Below, one piece after another: positions 9,059 to 16,670 of a stretch of DNA of 32,843 nucleotides. The stretch is from positions 1 through 32,843 of the forward strand of contig NZ_JAXMJI010000035.1 of the NCBI RefSeq assembly GCF_034376665.1, in the 5' to 3' direction. Position numbers and translations under genes: made by a program. The stretch is from Allopontixanthobacter sp034376665 (GTDB taxonomy: Bacteria > Pseudomonadota > Alphaproteobacteria > Sphingomonadales > Sphingomonadaceae). Under the pieces are notes generated by a model. That model had not been told where the DNA came from. It did not search any database and worked only from the letters and a program-made list of their open reading frames with translations. Position 1 is the stretch's first letter. Every line of letters begins with the position of its first letter.

Positions 9059-9075
9059 CGCGGCAATTAGCCGCG
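9059..9075. terminator. Possible hairpin downstream of the wHTH regulator
   Basis: CGCGGC-AATTA-GCCGCG forms a perfect six-pair stem with a five-base loop, 46 bases past the stop of the minus-strand regulator gene. No T-rich tail follows on the minus strand, so termination is only a suggestion. The remaining 8929-9120 gap shows no convincing gene. Confidence 0.35.
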
Positions 9076-9120
9076 AATTTACGTAGGAATCTACCGGAAT
9101 GTCAGGCCGGGATAACCGAG

Positions 9121-10236
9121 TTACAGTGGTCCAGCATTCTGCCCAGATTCATCCTGCGCGCCGGAACGGGCGCTTGACCCGGCAGCCGCCCGGCCCAGGG
9201 CCCACACCATGCCGGCGGAGAAGATTGCGCCTTCAAAGCCCGCTGTCACGGCCCTGCCAACCGGGCCCAGCCCATCCTCTCCAAACATCTGGCCAATCGC
9301 GTCGAGACGGTAGCGCGACGTGGGAAACGCGCTGACCAGTTCCTGCAGGCTGCCTGCCATCATCCGTCCATCGACCAGCGTTATCAGGATTCCAGCGCAT
9401 AGCCCCAGCAGTCCTGCGAGCGCCAAACGGTGGAACACCGCCCTGCCGGTGTACAGCGTCGCCAGTCCTATCGCTGCGCCCAGAACAAGCCCCTCCAACG
9501 CGCCCGCGAAAGCACCCGGAGCGCGGCCGAACAGCAGCCGGAAGAGGTCGTTCCCAAGCAAATTGGCGAAGGCACCCACGGCCATTCCGCCCAGCGATCC
9601 GCCGATCACTGTCCACCAGGCGTTCGGCGACGGGATAAAGCGGGAGGCGGCCAGACCTGCGGAGATGCCTGCGCCTGCCACGCCAGCGGAAAGCGTCGAT
9701 ACCACGATCAGAACGAGCAATATGGACACCGCGCTGCCGCTGCCGTCAGACGGCTGAGCAGCGCCGATAAAGCCGTAGAGCAGCCCCACCAGCGCACCCG
9801 CAGTGATCGCACCGCCGCAACCCGCAAGGGTCATCCGGGCAAACGCCGAATGTGGCGCTTCGGTATTGCGGGTGGCGGCCTGTGCGGCCTGCCCGTCGCT
9901 TTCCTCGACCGCTCTGGCCGACCACTCGACCGGGGCGATGAAGCGGTATCCGTGTTTGGGAACCGTCTCGATGAATTGCGGAGAGGCCGCGCTGTCCCCC
10001 AGCGCCCGCCGCAGCGTGCGGATGGCCTGAGTCAGCGCTTCGTCGGTAACCGGAATGCCGCGCCACACCTCGTCCATGAATCGGTCCTTGGCAACGAGCT
10101 TTCCTTCAGCCGCAACCAGCAGGATCAGAGCATCCAGATACCGCGCGTTAAGATCGACCGTCTGCCCGCCGCGCGAAAGCCGGCGATCGGCCAGATCGAG
10201 CTGATAGGGGCCGAAACGCACGAGAGATTGGCTCAT
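9121..10236 (-). CDS. Winged-helix (OmpR/CadC-type) regulator with a multi-pass membrane domain
   Basis: A 371-residue one-component regulator. Residues about 1-105 form a Trans_reg_C winged helix: FGPYQLDLADRRLSRGG, then VTDEALTQAIRTLRRALGD and the wing FIETVPKHGYRF. A polar linker (to about 132) is followed by a Gly/Ala-rich region with roughly six to eight hydrophobic segments rather than the single helix of CadC/ToxR. The DNA-binding domain would face the cytoplasm while the C-terminal part sits in the membrane, perhaps as sensor. It diverges from the small membrane protein gene at 10321, with an inverted repeat in the shared 84-base gap. Autoregulation and control of that neighbour are likely but inferred. 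Confidence 0.88.
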   Translation of the reverse strand: MSQSLVRFGPYQLDLADRRLSRGGQTVDLNARYLDALILLVAAEGKLVAKDRFMDEVWRGIPVTDEALTQAIRTLRRALGDSAASPQFIETVPKHGYRFIAPVEWSARAVEESDGQAAQAATRNTEAPHSAFARMTLAGCGGAITAGALVGLLYGFIGAAQPSDGSGSAVSILLVLIVVSTLSAGVAGAGISAGLAASRFIPSPNAWWTVIGGSLGGMAVGAFANLLGNDLFRLLFGRAPGAFAGALEGLVLGAAIGLATLYTGRAVFHRLALAGLLGLCAGILITLVDGRMMAGSLQELVSAFPTSRYRLDAIGQMFGEDGLGPVGRAVTAGFEGAIFSAGMVWALGRAAAGSSARSGAQDESGQNAGPL

Positions 10237-10254
10237 TTCAGCAATTGCTCACTT

Positions 10255-10316
10255 TTGCCTCATGCCGCTCACCCCTTTGTTGGGGCAGTGATGGGGCGTA
10301 ATCACACATGAGGCAA
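10255..10316. promoter_or_regulatory. Inverted repeat in the divergent regulator/membrane-protein promoter region
   Basis: TTGCCTCATG at 10255-10264 is perfectly complementary to CATGAGGCAA at 10307-10316, separated by 42 bases. The right arm contains GAGGCAA just before the ATG at 10321 and so overlaps its ribosome binding site. A CCCC/GGGG stem (around 10272-10285) lies inside. It may be a two-site operator for the adjacent winged-helix regulator, or an RNA hairpin masking the ribosome binding site. Confidence 0.5.
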
Positions 10317-10320
10317 GACA

Positions 10321-10872
10321 ATGAACAAGAACACCGCAACACCCGCTCGCTCGCTGCTCAATCCCTGGCGGATCTTGGGTTGGGGCACAATCGCCGGACT
10401 GGTCGCGCTGCCGGCAATCGCCATGCAGTTCACCAGCGAGGTGAACTGGACCGGCGAAGATTTCCTCTTCGCGATAGTGATGCTCGGCGGCGTCGGGCTG
10501 GCGTTCGAGATGGCGGTCCGCGCCAGTGGTAGCTGGGCCTATCGCAGCGGCGCGGCTGTCGCCCTGGGGGCCGGGCTGGTCATGCTGTGGATCAACGGCG
10601 CGGTAGGCATCGTGGGCAACGAAGGTCGCCTGATCAATCTCTGGTTCGACCTCATCCCCCTGCTGGCACTGTTTGGCGCGATTGGCGCGCGGTTTCGGGC
10701 GCGCGGCATGGCAGCGGCAATGACCGCCACCGCCGCCGCCCAGATGATGGTCGGACTGATCATTCATCTTCAGGGCGAAATTGCCTGGGTCTTTGTCGTG
10801 GTCTGGACCGCGGGCTGGCTTCTGTCTGCCTGGCTGTTCCGCAAGGCAGCGCGGCAGGCTGAATCCGAATAG
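10321..10872 (+). CDS. Small multi-pass membrane protein of unknown function
   Basis: A 183-residue integral membrane protein with about six hydrophobic helices (roughly residues 18-38, 50-66, 75-100, 105-125, 130-150 and 155-172). It begins with a short basic N terminus (MNKNTATPARSLLNPWR) and ends in a basic, cytoplasmic tail (RKAARQAE). No catalytic or ligand motif is recognised. It is transcribed away from the winged-helix membrane regulator, and the inverted repeat between them overlaps its ribosome binding site, so it is the likeliest target of that regulator. I do not recognise the family with confidence; function is not assigned. Confidence 0.82.
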   Translation: MNKNTATPARSLLNPWRILGWGTIAGLVALPAIAMQFTSEVNWTGEDFLFAIVMLGGVGLAFEMAVRASGSWAYRSGAAVALGAGLVMLWINGAVGIVGNEGRLINLWFDLIPLLALFGAIGARFRARGMAAAMTATAAAQMMVGLIIHLQGEIAWVFVVVWTAGWLLSAWLFRKAARQAESE

Positions 10873-11013
10873 ATGGTAGGCTCGGCTTTTCGGGAGCAGG
10901 CTGTCGCGGGACTGGTGTTTCATCGAACCCGTCCTAATTCGCATTTGTGAAAAGTTTCCTGTAGGCGGCATTCCAGATCAGGCCGTGTCGGTCGGCTCCA
11001 ATGAAAGATTGCC

Positions 11014-11718
11014 GTGAGCGAGACGCCAACTACCCTCAAGCCGATTCACCGGATCCAGGAGAATGTGCTGGCCCGTTCGGAGCGCCGGCTGCTGAACTGG
11101 ATTTGCAAACGGCTGCCGCGATGGGTCACGCCCGATATGCTGACGTTCATCGGCATCGCCGGGGCCGTGCTGATCTTCCTCGGCTATGTGTTCAGCAATA
11201 TTGCCGAGGAATGGCTGTGGTTGGCGATTGCAGGATATGCTGTGCAGTGGTTCGGCGACAGCACCGACGGCAGCCTCGCCCGGTTTCGGAAGATAGAGCG
11301 CCCTCGGTACGGCTATTTCCTCGATCACAGCTGCGACGGACTGGCGACCACCATGCTGGTCGTCGGTATCGGGCTCAGTCCTTATGTGACGCTCGAATTC
11401 GCGCTGGTCGCGCTGGCAGGATATCTGCTGCTATCGATCCATGCGTTCCTGTCCGTGCGGGTGATTGGCGAACTTAAGCTGTCCTATCTCAACGCCGGAC
11501 CGACGGAACTGCGCTTCATCCTGATCGGCCTTACGCTGGCGATGATGGCGTTCGGTCACGGCCCGGGATTGTTCGGAGACTTCTCCGGCTTCGACATTTT
11601 TGTCGGTATTGTCGGAGCGATCCTGATCGTGCTCTTCATCTCCCAGACGGCAGTCGTGTCGCGCCGCCTGGCGAAAGAGGAACCTGCGCGCAACGAGGAA
11701 TGGCGGAATCGGCCCTGA
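11014..11718 (+). CDS. CDP-alcohol phosphatidyltransferase family protein
   Basis: A 234-residue membrane enzyme of the family that transfers a phosphatidyl or phospho-alcohol group from a CDP-linked donor. The full signature is present: D82-x2-D85-G86-x2-A89-R90, then G100-x3-D104-x3-D108, which binds the divalent metals and CDP moiety. About six transmembrane helices surround it. The start is GTG at 11014, preceded by only a weak GAAAG; a later start would cut into the first cytoplasmic helix. The product lipid (phosphatidyl-inositol, -glycerol, -choline or other) cannot be read from the motif. No obvious operon partner. Confidence 0.9.
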   Translation: MSETPTTLKPIHRIQENVLARSERRLLNWICKRLPRWVTPDMLTFIGIAGAVLIFLGYVFSNIAEEWLWLAIAGYAVQWFGDSTDGSLARFRKIERPRYGYFLDHSCDGLATTMLVVGIGLSPYVTLEFALVALAGYLLLSIHAFLSVRVIGELKLSYLNAGPTELRFILIGLTLAMMAFGHGPGLFGDFSGFDIFVGIVGAILIVLFISQTAVVSRRLAKEEPARNEEWRNRP

Positions 11719-11780
11719 CACCCGGGGGGGATGCGCTCAAGCTGCAACAGTTTGCCGACGCTGAGTGGCACCGACTCCGA

Positions 11781-11986
11781 TCAGCCCTCTTTCCGTTCTG
11801 CGCGCCCCTGACCGGACCGCTTTCGATCGCCCCCGTTCGGAGTGTTCTTTTCCGGATTGCGCTGTTCCGGCGGATAATCCTCCGGCGAAACCACGGACTG
11901 GTTGCGGATTGAATTGGCCAGTTGACTGTTCTGGCTAAGATTGTCGGTGGCTGGAAGGTCGGCTTCTTCCTATCCTTTTTCGACAT
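11781..11986 (-). pseudogene. Small polar protein gene with an apparent one-base deletion
   Basis: An ATG at 11986 with AAGGA upstream opens a frame reading MSKKDRK, 13 bases after the cinA-like stop. After codon 6-7 the coding-like sequence continues in another frame, read as EADLPATDNLSQNSQLANS and then SVVSPEDYPPEQRNP, to a TGA at 11781. The span of 206 bases is one short of a multiple of three. The second frame has no plausible start of its own, because a TAG precedes it. I infer a roughly 68-residue disordered protein, broken by a base loss near 11963-11968 or by a sequencing error. No function recognised. Confidence 0.45.
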
Positions 11987-11999
11987 ATCCTGTTCCTTT

Positions 12000-12539
12000 T
12001 CATGCCGCCTCGACCGAATGCGCCAGCAACTGCAATCCGGTTTGCAGCGCATCGGTCCTGATGCGGTCGCGGCCGCTGGGGCCGAAATGCTCTTCCCGAT
12101 GCACAGTCATCTGCGAGTCTCTGGCCACTGCAAAATGCACCAGACCCTCCTCGTCACCTGCCCCGCCCGGTCCGGCAAAGCCCGTTATGGAAAGGGCCGC
12201 CTGGGCTTTGCATCTCTCGAGCGCCTTTTCCGCCATTTCAATCGCCACGGGCTTGCTGACAGCTCCGTGAATCTCAAGCAGTTCCGGCGAAATCCCCAGC
12301 AGGCGTGACTTGGCCGAGTCCGAATAGACGACAAAGCCGCATTCGAAACAGTGGCTTACGCCCGGAACGTCCGTCAGAATTGTGGACAGAAGACCGCCGG
12401 TACAGCTCTCGGCGGTCGCTATGTTCAGGCCCTTCCGGTCCGCAGTTTCGAGCAATCGTGCGGCGAGCTGTCGAGCCTCGCGCGTGAGGATAGCGTTGAT
12501 GTCAGACGGCGCGCTGTACATGTCCTTCGGTGCCTGCAT
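12000..12539 (-). CDS. pncC: CinA C-terminal domain nicotinamide-nucleotide amidase
   Basis: A stand-alone CinA C-terminal domain of 179 residues. This family deamidates nicotinamide mononucleotide to nicotinate mononucleotide in NAD recycling. Characteristic blocks are TAESCTGGLLSTILTDVPG, GFVVYSDSAKSRLLG and ALSITGFAGPGG. The N-terminal molybdopterin-binding half of full-length CinA is absent, as in E. coli PncC (YgaD). The ATG at 12539 lacks a clear Shine-Dalgarno; an internal ATG seven codons on is an alternative. It is tightly flanked by two frameshifted small genes (gaps of 20 and 13 bases), suggesting one transcript started near 12760. A stress link is inferred from the promoter-like element there. 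Confidence 0.87.
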   Translation of the reverse strand: MQAPKDMYSAPSDINAILTREARQLAARLLETADRKGLNIATAESCTGGLLSTILTDVPGVSHCFECGFVVYSDSAKSRLLGISPELLEIHGAVSKPVAIEMAEKALERCKAQAALSITGFAGPGGAGDEEGLVHFAVARDSQMTVHREEHFGPSGRDRIRTDALQTGLQLLAHSVEAA

Positions 12540-12559
12540 AGGTGGAACGCCAAACCATA

Positions 12560-12729
12560 TTACTGGCGGGTCATCGGCTGGTCCTGCTGCATTTGCTGTT
12601 TGGCTCGGTCAACCGCACCATCCTTCTTTTGCCGCAGCTCTTCGCCGACTTCCCGCGCCTTGCTTCGGCGCTGTCTCTACGGACGCTCTCACCGCCGTGT
12701 TCCGCTCCACTTCCGATCGACTGCACCAT
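12560..12729 (-). pseudogene. Small charged protein gene with an apparent one-base deletion
   Basis: AAGGAG, six bases, then ATG at 12729 is an excellent translation start. The first frame gives MVQSIGSGAEHGGESVRRDSA and EA; the coding-like sequence then continues in another frame as KAREVGEELRQKKDGAVDRA and KQQMQQDQPMTRQ to a TAA at 12560. The total of 170 bases is one short of a multiple of three. The downstream frame follows a TAG and has no start. The joined product of about 56 residues would be a charged helix. One base seems lost near 12659-12662, through mutation or sequencing error. It leads the cinA-like gene by 20 bases. Confidence 0.5.
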
Positions 12730-12758
12730 GATAATCTCCTTCCAGATCGCATCACTGG

Positions 12759-12783
12759 AAGGCATGGCCGATTGGAAAGTTCC
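12759..12783 (-). promoter_or_regulatory. Near-consensus EcfG-type promoter
   Basis: The minus strand reads GGAAC, 16 bases, CCTT, ending 29 bases before the ATG at 12729. The upstream box is perfect and the downstream box differs at one position from CGTT. Spacing equals that of the perfect copy at 1948-1972. The match is weaker, so this is a suggestion. Confidence 0.4.
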
Positions 12784-13004
12784 CTGAATTACAATGGACT
12801 AACAAAGGTTATGCGTCTTCGTGCAATTGGAAGAGTAGCCTCAGCGAAAACATCCATCACAAACAGCGGCCGGATCATTCGGGGGAGGAGTTCAAGAGCG
12901 GGAACGGGCTGGCGAGACTTGGTTCGGGCATCACCCTGCCCTGTTGATCCGACGACGTCCGCTACCTCGGTGCATTTGCTTTGACAGAGAGCCCAGCAAT
13001 CATG
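12784..13004. other. Non-coding gap
   Basis: Between the promoter-like element and the end of the esterase gene I see no convincing gene, repeat or RNA. Short open frames here lack ribosome binding sites and coding-like composition, and the stretch is less GC-rich than its neighbours. Confidence 0.5.
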
Positions 13005-13934
13005 TCATCGCACAGCATCATCAGCATTAAGAAGATGCAACAGCCCTTGTGTGAACCCCCTCGGCGCAACCGAGAGATGATCTTCCGCTGCCAGCACCTC
13101 GTCTCTCAAGTCGAGCCCGGGATATCCCCGCTCTCGCAGCATCGCGGCAAAGTCCGCATTGTCGCGGACCATGTCTACCTCCTGATTATATCGCCGGTCA
13201 CCTTGCCGCAATTCTTCGAATTCACCGACATACATGTAGACGTCTGCATCAAGGTCCTTGTGCTGCTCAAGAAGCGCGGGTGTCTGTTTGAGCAGGTAGC
13301 GCTGGTCGAACCAGAATGATGGGCTGCCAAGCAAATAACCGCTGAACATTTGGGGCCGAGTGAGAAGGATCTGCGCCCCAAGTAGGCCGCCATAGGAATG
13401 ACCGACATAAATGCGCTTCTTCGGCATGGTCCGGTAGCGCTGTTCCACGAAGGGAAACACCGCGTCCTGCAGATAGTCGCGGTACTGGAGGGACTGTCCG
13501 TGTTCGGCGCCGGCTGGGGCATCGCTTACGCCCTTTGGCGTGGGCGTGTAGTCACGACGGCGGCTGGCCATCGAATCCTCCCCCTTTCCATACGAGAGGC
13601 CGACCACAATGAATTCCTGCAGGCGCGGTCCCTCACCGTTCATCCGCCGGCCGATCGAACGCAGCATCGCAAAGCCATAGTCCGCATCCGTGACATAGAC
13701 CACCGGATAGCGCCGCTGCGGGTTTTCGGCGTAGCTCGCGGGCAATCCAACAAATACCTGATAAGGGATCCCGCGTGCTGCATCAGGCAAATCGTGCACT
13801 TCAGTGCCGGTTAGCTCGTATGGCAGGCCCTCCCCGCGTTGCACGGGCGATGCCCCGCTCTGTTGCGAAGCCACAACGCCGAAGCATGCCAGCAGGCCAA
13901 ACGCCAGCACCGCCCCTACCTTCAACATTTTCAT
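13005..13934 (-). CDS. Exported alpha/beta-hydrolase esterase (esterase D / PF00756 type)
   Basis: A 309-residue secreted or periplasmic hydrolase. A signal peptide (MKMLKVGAVLAFGLLACFGVVAS) is followed by a domain of the esterase D/enterochelin-esterase/antigen-85 group. The nucleophile elbow is GHSYGG with Ser180; the probable catalytic histidine is His286 in AEDHLS; YPVVYVTDADYGF near residue 77 is the usual early strand. These enzymes cleave small esters or iron-chelator backbones; the substrate here is unknown. It is the last of four minus-strand genes with the TPR protein, cytochrome c and propeller, but a 347-base gap with a gene remnant separates it, so co-transcription is uncertain. 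Confidence 0.88.
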   Translation of the reverse strand: MKMLKVGAVLAFGLLACFGVVASQQSGASPVQRGEGLPYELTGTEVHDLPDAARGIPYQVFVGLPASYAENPQRRYPVVYVTDADYGFAMLRSIGRRMNGEGPRLQEFIVVGLSYGKGEDSMASRRRDYTPTPKGVSDAPAGAEHGQSLQYRDYLQDAVFPFVEQRYRTMPKKRIYVGHSYGGLLGAQILLTRPQMFSGYLLGSPSFWFDQRYLLKQTPALLEQHKDLDADVYMYVGEFEELRQGDRRYNQEVDMVRDNADFAAMLRERGYPGLDLRDEVLAAEDHLSVAPRGFTQGLLHLLNADDAVR

Positions 13935-14033
13935 CGCTTAGCGGCCCCCCAGAACAGGATCATCACGTCGCGGTACTGAAGGCCACGGTGTCAACAAGAG
14001 GATGATCTCTGAAGCGTGCTAAAATGCCGATGA

Positions 14034-14116
14034 AGGGTTGCGAGGCGGCATCTGGTCAACACCGGACCCATCGACGACTATTTCGGATACCGGTTCGGCA
14101 ACCTACCGGAAAAAGT
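14034..14116 (+). pseudogene. glf: Remnant resembling UDP-galactopyranose mutase
   Basis: In the gap between esterase and TPR gene the plus strand encodes HLVNTGPIDDYFGYRFGNLP. The string TGPID-x-YF-x-YRFG-x-LP is a hallmark of UDP-galactopyranose mutase, which makes UDP-galactofuranose. The similarity ends after about 20 residues, and a stop lies just upstream, so this is a decayed scrap and not a gene. A Wzm/Wzt export block lies about 4 kb away, so the scrap may be debris from a once larger polysaccharide locus. The rest of 13935-14281 holds no recognisable gene. Confidence 0.55.
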
Positions 14117-14281
14117 TCGACGGAAGCACCTGTCCCAGCCGGGTTTCTGCGGACTGGATTCCGATCAGCGCGTAGTTCTCATTAGATCTCAGCTCACCGG
14201 CATCTTCGCGTCGAGCCGCTCGGACTCGACCATGCGTGTGCGCGGCACGATCGAGTCAGTCTGCAACCAACCGCCGGCTGG

Positions 14282-16063
14282 CTATATCCGGCTCATGTCG
14301 AGCCAGGAATTGTCACCCTTCCAGACTGCTTCGAAAGCCTGCTCTGCGGCTTGAGTCTCGCGCCTGTTGCCGAGCTTTCGTTCGGTTCGGGCAAGGCCGT
14401 ATAGTGCGAGCGCACTGTTTGGGGCGGCGAACAAGGCCGCCTTGAAAGCCTGCCTCGCATCCTCATAGCGCCCGGCCTTGAAATAGGCAGCGCCCAGCGA
14501 CTGGCTGACAGGGTAATACCAGAACGGGGGTTCGTTATACGGGATTTCCTTTTGCATCTCCGCTGCATTCGTGAAGTGTCGGATGGCTTCTGCAGTTCTC
14601 GACAATGCGAGTGCCCGCCTGCCTTTTGCGACCTCGCCAGCAAGACGGATGATCAGCGGCGCAGGAAAGCCGTTCGCTTCCATCTGCTTTACATCGGCAG
14701 ATTCTATCAGGCGGCCCATTGCCGCAACTTCGGCATCGAAGGGCTTGCCATTGGATTCCGCGCTGAGCGCAACGGCCCTGGCGTAATGGCGCATGGCCTC
14801 GACGTAGCCGAGCGGGTGGGCGGTGCTGGTCAGTGCAAGGGTCGCTTGCGGCGATGCATATTGAGCATAGGCGAAATAGGGCGCGGCGTAGATCGACTGG
14901 ACCCAGTACAGTTCCTTGCCTGTCTCGACATCGAGTATGCTTTCCAGCTTCGCCGTCTGGTTCACGATGGTGGCAACATCACCCATCGCCTGGGCCGAAG
15001 TCAGCAGGAAATGGACATTATGCGGGTAATAGCCGAACCGGACCAGGCCATCGTCGCCGACCTCTCGCAGGTATGCCTCGTCGGCGGCCACCGCTTCGAT
15101 GTTGGCCTGCAACGAATCCTCGTACCGCCCAAGACGATAATAGATATGCGCTGGCATGTGCACGAGATGGGCCAGAGCCTTGGGGCCGCTTGCCCGCAGC
15201 CTGTCGGCCGCTGCTTCCGCCTTCTTCGGCTCCGGTAGCTCCAGCAGGTGAATGTAAAGGTGCGACGCCTGAGGGTGCGCCGGGTTCCGGGCCATCACCT
15301 TCTCGATGAGACCGACGGCCTCGGAAATGAGCGGCATCGCGCTTCCGTTCTCCGTCCAGTAATTCCAGGGGCTGGTGTTCATGGCGGCTTCCGCAGCGAG
15401 CACGGCGAGGTCATCGCTGGCCGGATGCCTTGCTGCGATCTCCAACATCGCTTGCGCATAGGCCCGGTCAAGCTGAGCGCGATCGGCATTCGCGGCGTTG
15501 GAATAACGCGCCGATTGGGCAGCAATCAGTTCCTTGGCGAACGGGCTTGCCTCGCTTGAAAGACGGCGGGCCTGCGCCAGTGCTTCAAGCGCGGCCTGAT
15601 TCTGCTCGCCGCTCATGGCAGAGTTTATATTCGGACCATTGGCCATCGCCTCGCCCCACCAGCACTCGGCGCAAGCCGGTTCGATTTCACGGGCGCGCCT
15701 GAAGGAACGGATGGCGGCGAGATGGTTGAATCCATAGGCGAAGGCCAAGCCCTGATCGAAATATTTCCGGGCCTCTGGGTCCATCGCGCTCATCGGAAAG
15801 TCGGAGCGCCCAATGCTGGAATAAAGCCCGATTGAGCCGGAGCCCAAACCTTGTTCATTGGCCAAGGACCGGGCCAGTTGAAGGCGGGCGCCGAGAACCG
15901 CATTCGACCCGTCGAAAGCCCGGCAGGCTTTGCGCCCGGGGATTGTCGGATCAAGAGCCGCAAAGGCTTCAGGCGACAAAGCAGGATTCGGTGCCGTCGC
16001 GGACACGCCGCCACAGGTCAGGGCTGCAAAAACAACGGACGTCAATCTGAGTGAATTGCGCAT
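14282..16063 (-). CDS. Exported tetratricopeptide-repeat protein
   Basis: A 593-residue protein with a signal peptide (about residues 1-23, ending VSATA) and TPR-like helical repeats along its length. Early conserved blocks are YFDQGLAFAYGFNHLAAIRSF and CAECWWGEAMANGPN. The middle has HPQASHLYIHLLE and HMPAHIYYRLGRYEDSLQAN. A clear canonical TPR sits near the C terminus (SLGAAYFKAGRYEDARQAFK). The HMPAHIY region with its paired histidines and the CxxC of PACAECWW could bind metal or redox partners, but that is inference. Homologues are widespread and uncharacterised. The cytochrome c and propeller genes lie upstream on the same strand, with a 205-base gap. Confidence 0.85.
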   Translation of the reverse strand: MRNSLRLTSVVFAALTCGGVSATAPNPALSPEAFAALDPTIPGRKACRAFDGSNAVLGARLQLARSLANEQGLGSGSIGLYSSIGRSDFPMSAMDPEARKYFDQGLAFAYGFNHLAAIRSFRRAREIEPACAECWWGEAMANGPNINSAMSGEQNQAALEALAQARRLSSEASPFAKELIAAQSARYSNAANADRAQLDRAYAQAMLEIAARHPASDDLAVLAAEAAMNTSPWNYWTENGSAMPLISEAVGLIEKVMARNPAHPQASHLYIHLLELPEPKKAEAAADRLRASGPKALAHLVHMPAHIYYRLGRYEDSLQANIEAVAADEAYLREVGDDGLVRFGYYPHNVHFLLTSAQAMGDVATIVNQTAKLESILDVETGKELYWVQSIYAAPYFAYAQYASPQATLALTSTAHPLGYVEAMRHYARAVALSAESNGKPFDAEVAAMGRLIESADVKQMEANGFPAPLIIRLAGEVAKGRRALALSRTAEAIRHFTNAAEMQKEIPYNEPPFWYYPVSQSLGAAYFKAGRYEDARQAFKAALFAAPNSALALYGLARTERKLGNRRETQAAEQAFEAVWKGDNSWLDMSRI

Positions 16064-16268
16064 TTCGTTTTCCTCCAGAATTCGAATGCGACCAGTTCAA
16101 AGGTATCAGATATTACGGTTGGCGACTAGTCGAGTGATGCCGGCTGGAAGTGCCATCCTGGTAAGGGTAATATCCTGTCGCGGAGCCCGTCTGGCCCTCG
16201 CCTGTGAATGGAAATTGCGCCGAAGCCTTGGGACTGGTCGAACCAGAGACATTCGCTGTGACGATGTG

Positions 16269-16670
16269 TCAGTGCGCAGCGAGATAGTCGATCAGAGCGG
16301 CACGCTCGGCAGGGTCACTTATTCCGAAGAAACCCATATCGTTTTCCGGCACAACCTCTTGCGGATTGGTCAGGAAAGCGTCCAGCGCCGCGCGCGTCCA
16401 GCGAGGCTGCCGCCGAGCATAGTTTCGCATCGCAAGCGAATACGGATAGCCCGGTTCAGCAGCGACTGCCCGGCCGACAATTTCGTTCAGCGAAGGACCT
16501 TGCGCTCCGACCTCTTGCTCATCCAGCGAGTGGCAGGCGTAGCACTTCTGGAATGCGCGCTCGCCTGAAACTGGCTGCGCTGCTCCGCTGGTTTGCGCGC
16601 TGATGACGGCAGGAGCGGCGAGCATGGCAATTGCGCCCGTCGCCAGCAGCAGGAACGCTGCGTCTTTCAC
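16269..16670 (-). CDS. Class I cytochrome c
   Basis: A 133-residue periplasmic electron carrier. A signal peptide (about residues 1-25) precedes the single haem-binding motif C43-Y-A-C46-H47. Met112 in NDMGFFG is the probable sixth ligand, as in cytochrome c550/c2-like proteins. The start is GTG at 16670 and overlaps the stop of the upstream propeller gene in a GTGA, so translation is coupled. An acceptor role for an oxidoreductase partner is likely. The partner could be the propeller protein or another periplasmic dehydrogenase such as the sorbosone dehydrogenase-like protein elsewhere in the window. Confidence 0.9.
   Translation of the reverse strand: MKDAAFLLLATGAIAMLAAPAVISAQTSGAAQPVSGERAFQKCYACHSLDEQEVGAQGPSLNEIVGRAVAAEPGYPYSLAMRNYARRQPRWTRAALDAFLTNPQEVVPENDMGFFGISDPAERAALIDYLAAH

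Noticed and set aside
8951..9070. Short plus-strand frame in the gap upstream of the GT4 gene
   Set aside because: No ribosome binding site, no recognisable motif and lies antisense to the likely promoter of the GT4 gene.
9430..10311. Long plus-strand open frame of 293 codons
   Set aside because: Shadow of the winged-helix regulator on the other strand; composition is that of antisense high-GC sequence.
10249..10971. Minus-strand open frame of 240 codons
   Set aside because: Antisense shadow of the small membrane protein gene.
11963..11978. Programmed -1 frameshift as explanation for the broken small gene
   Set aside because: The nearby GAAAAAG is out of phase: a slip there leads straight to a TAG, and no slippery heptamer fits the needed junction.
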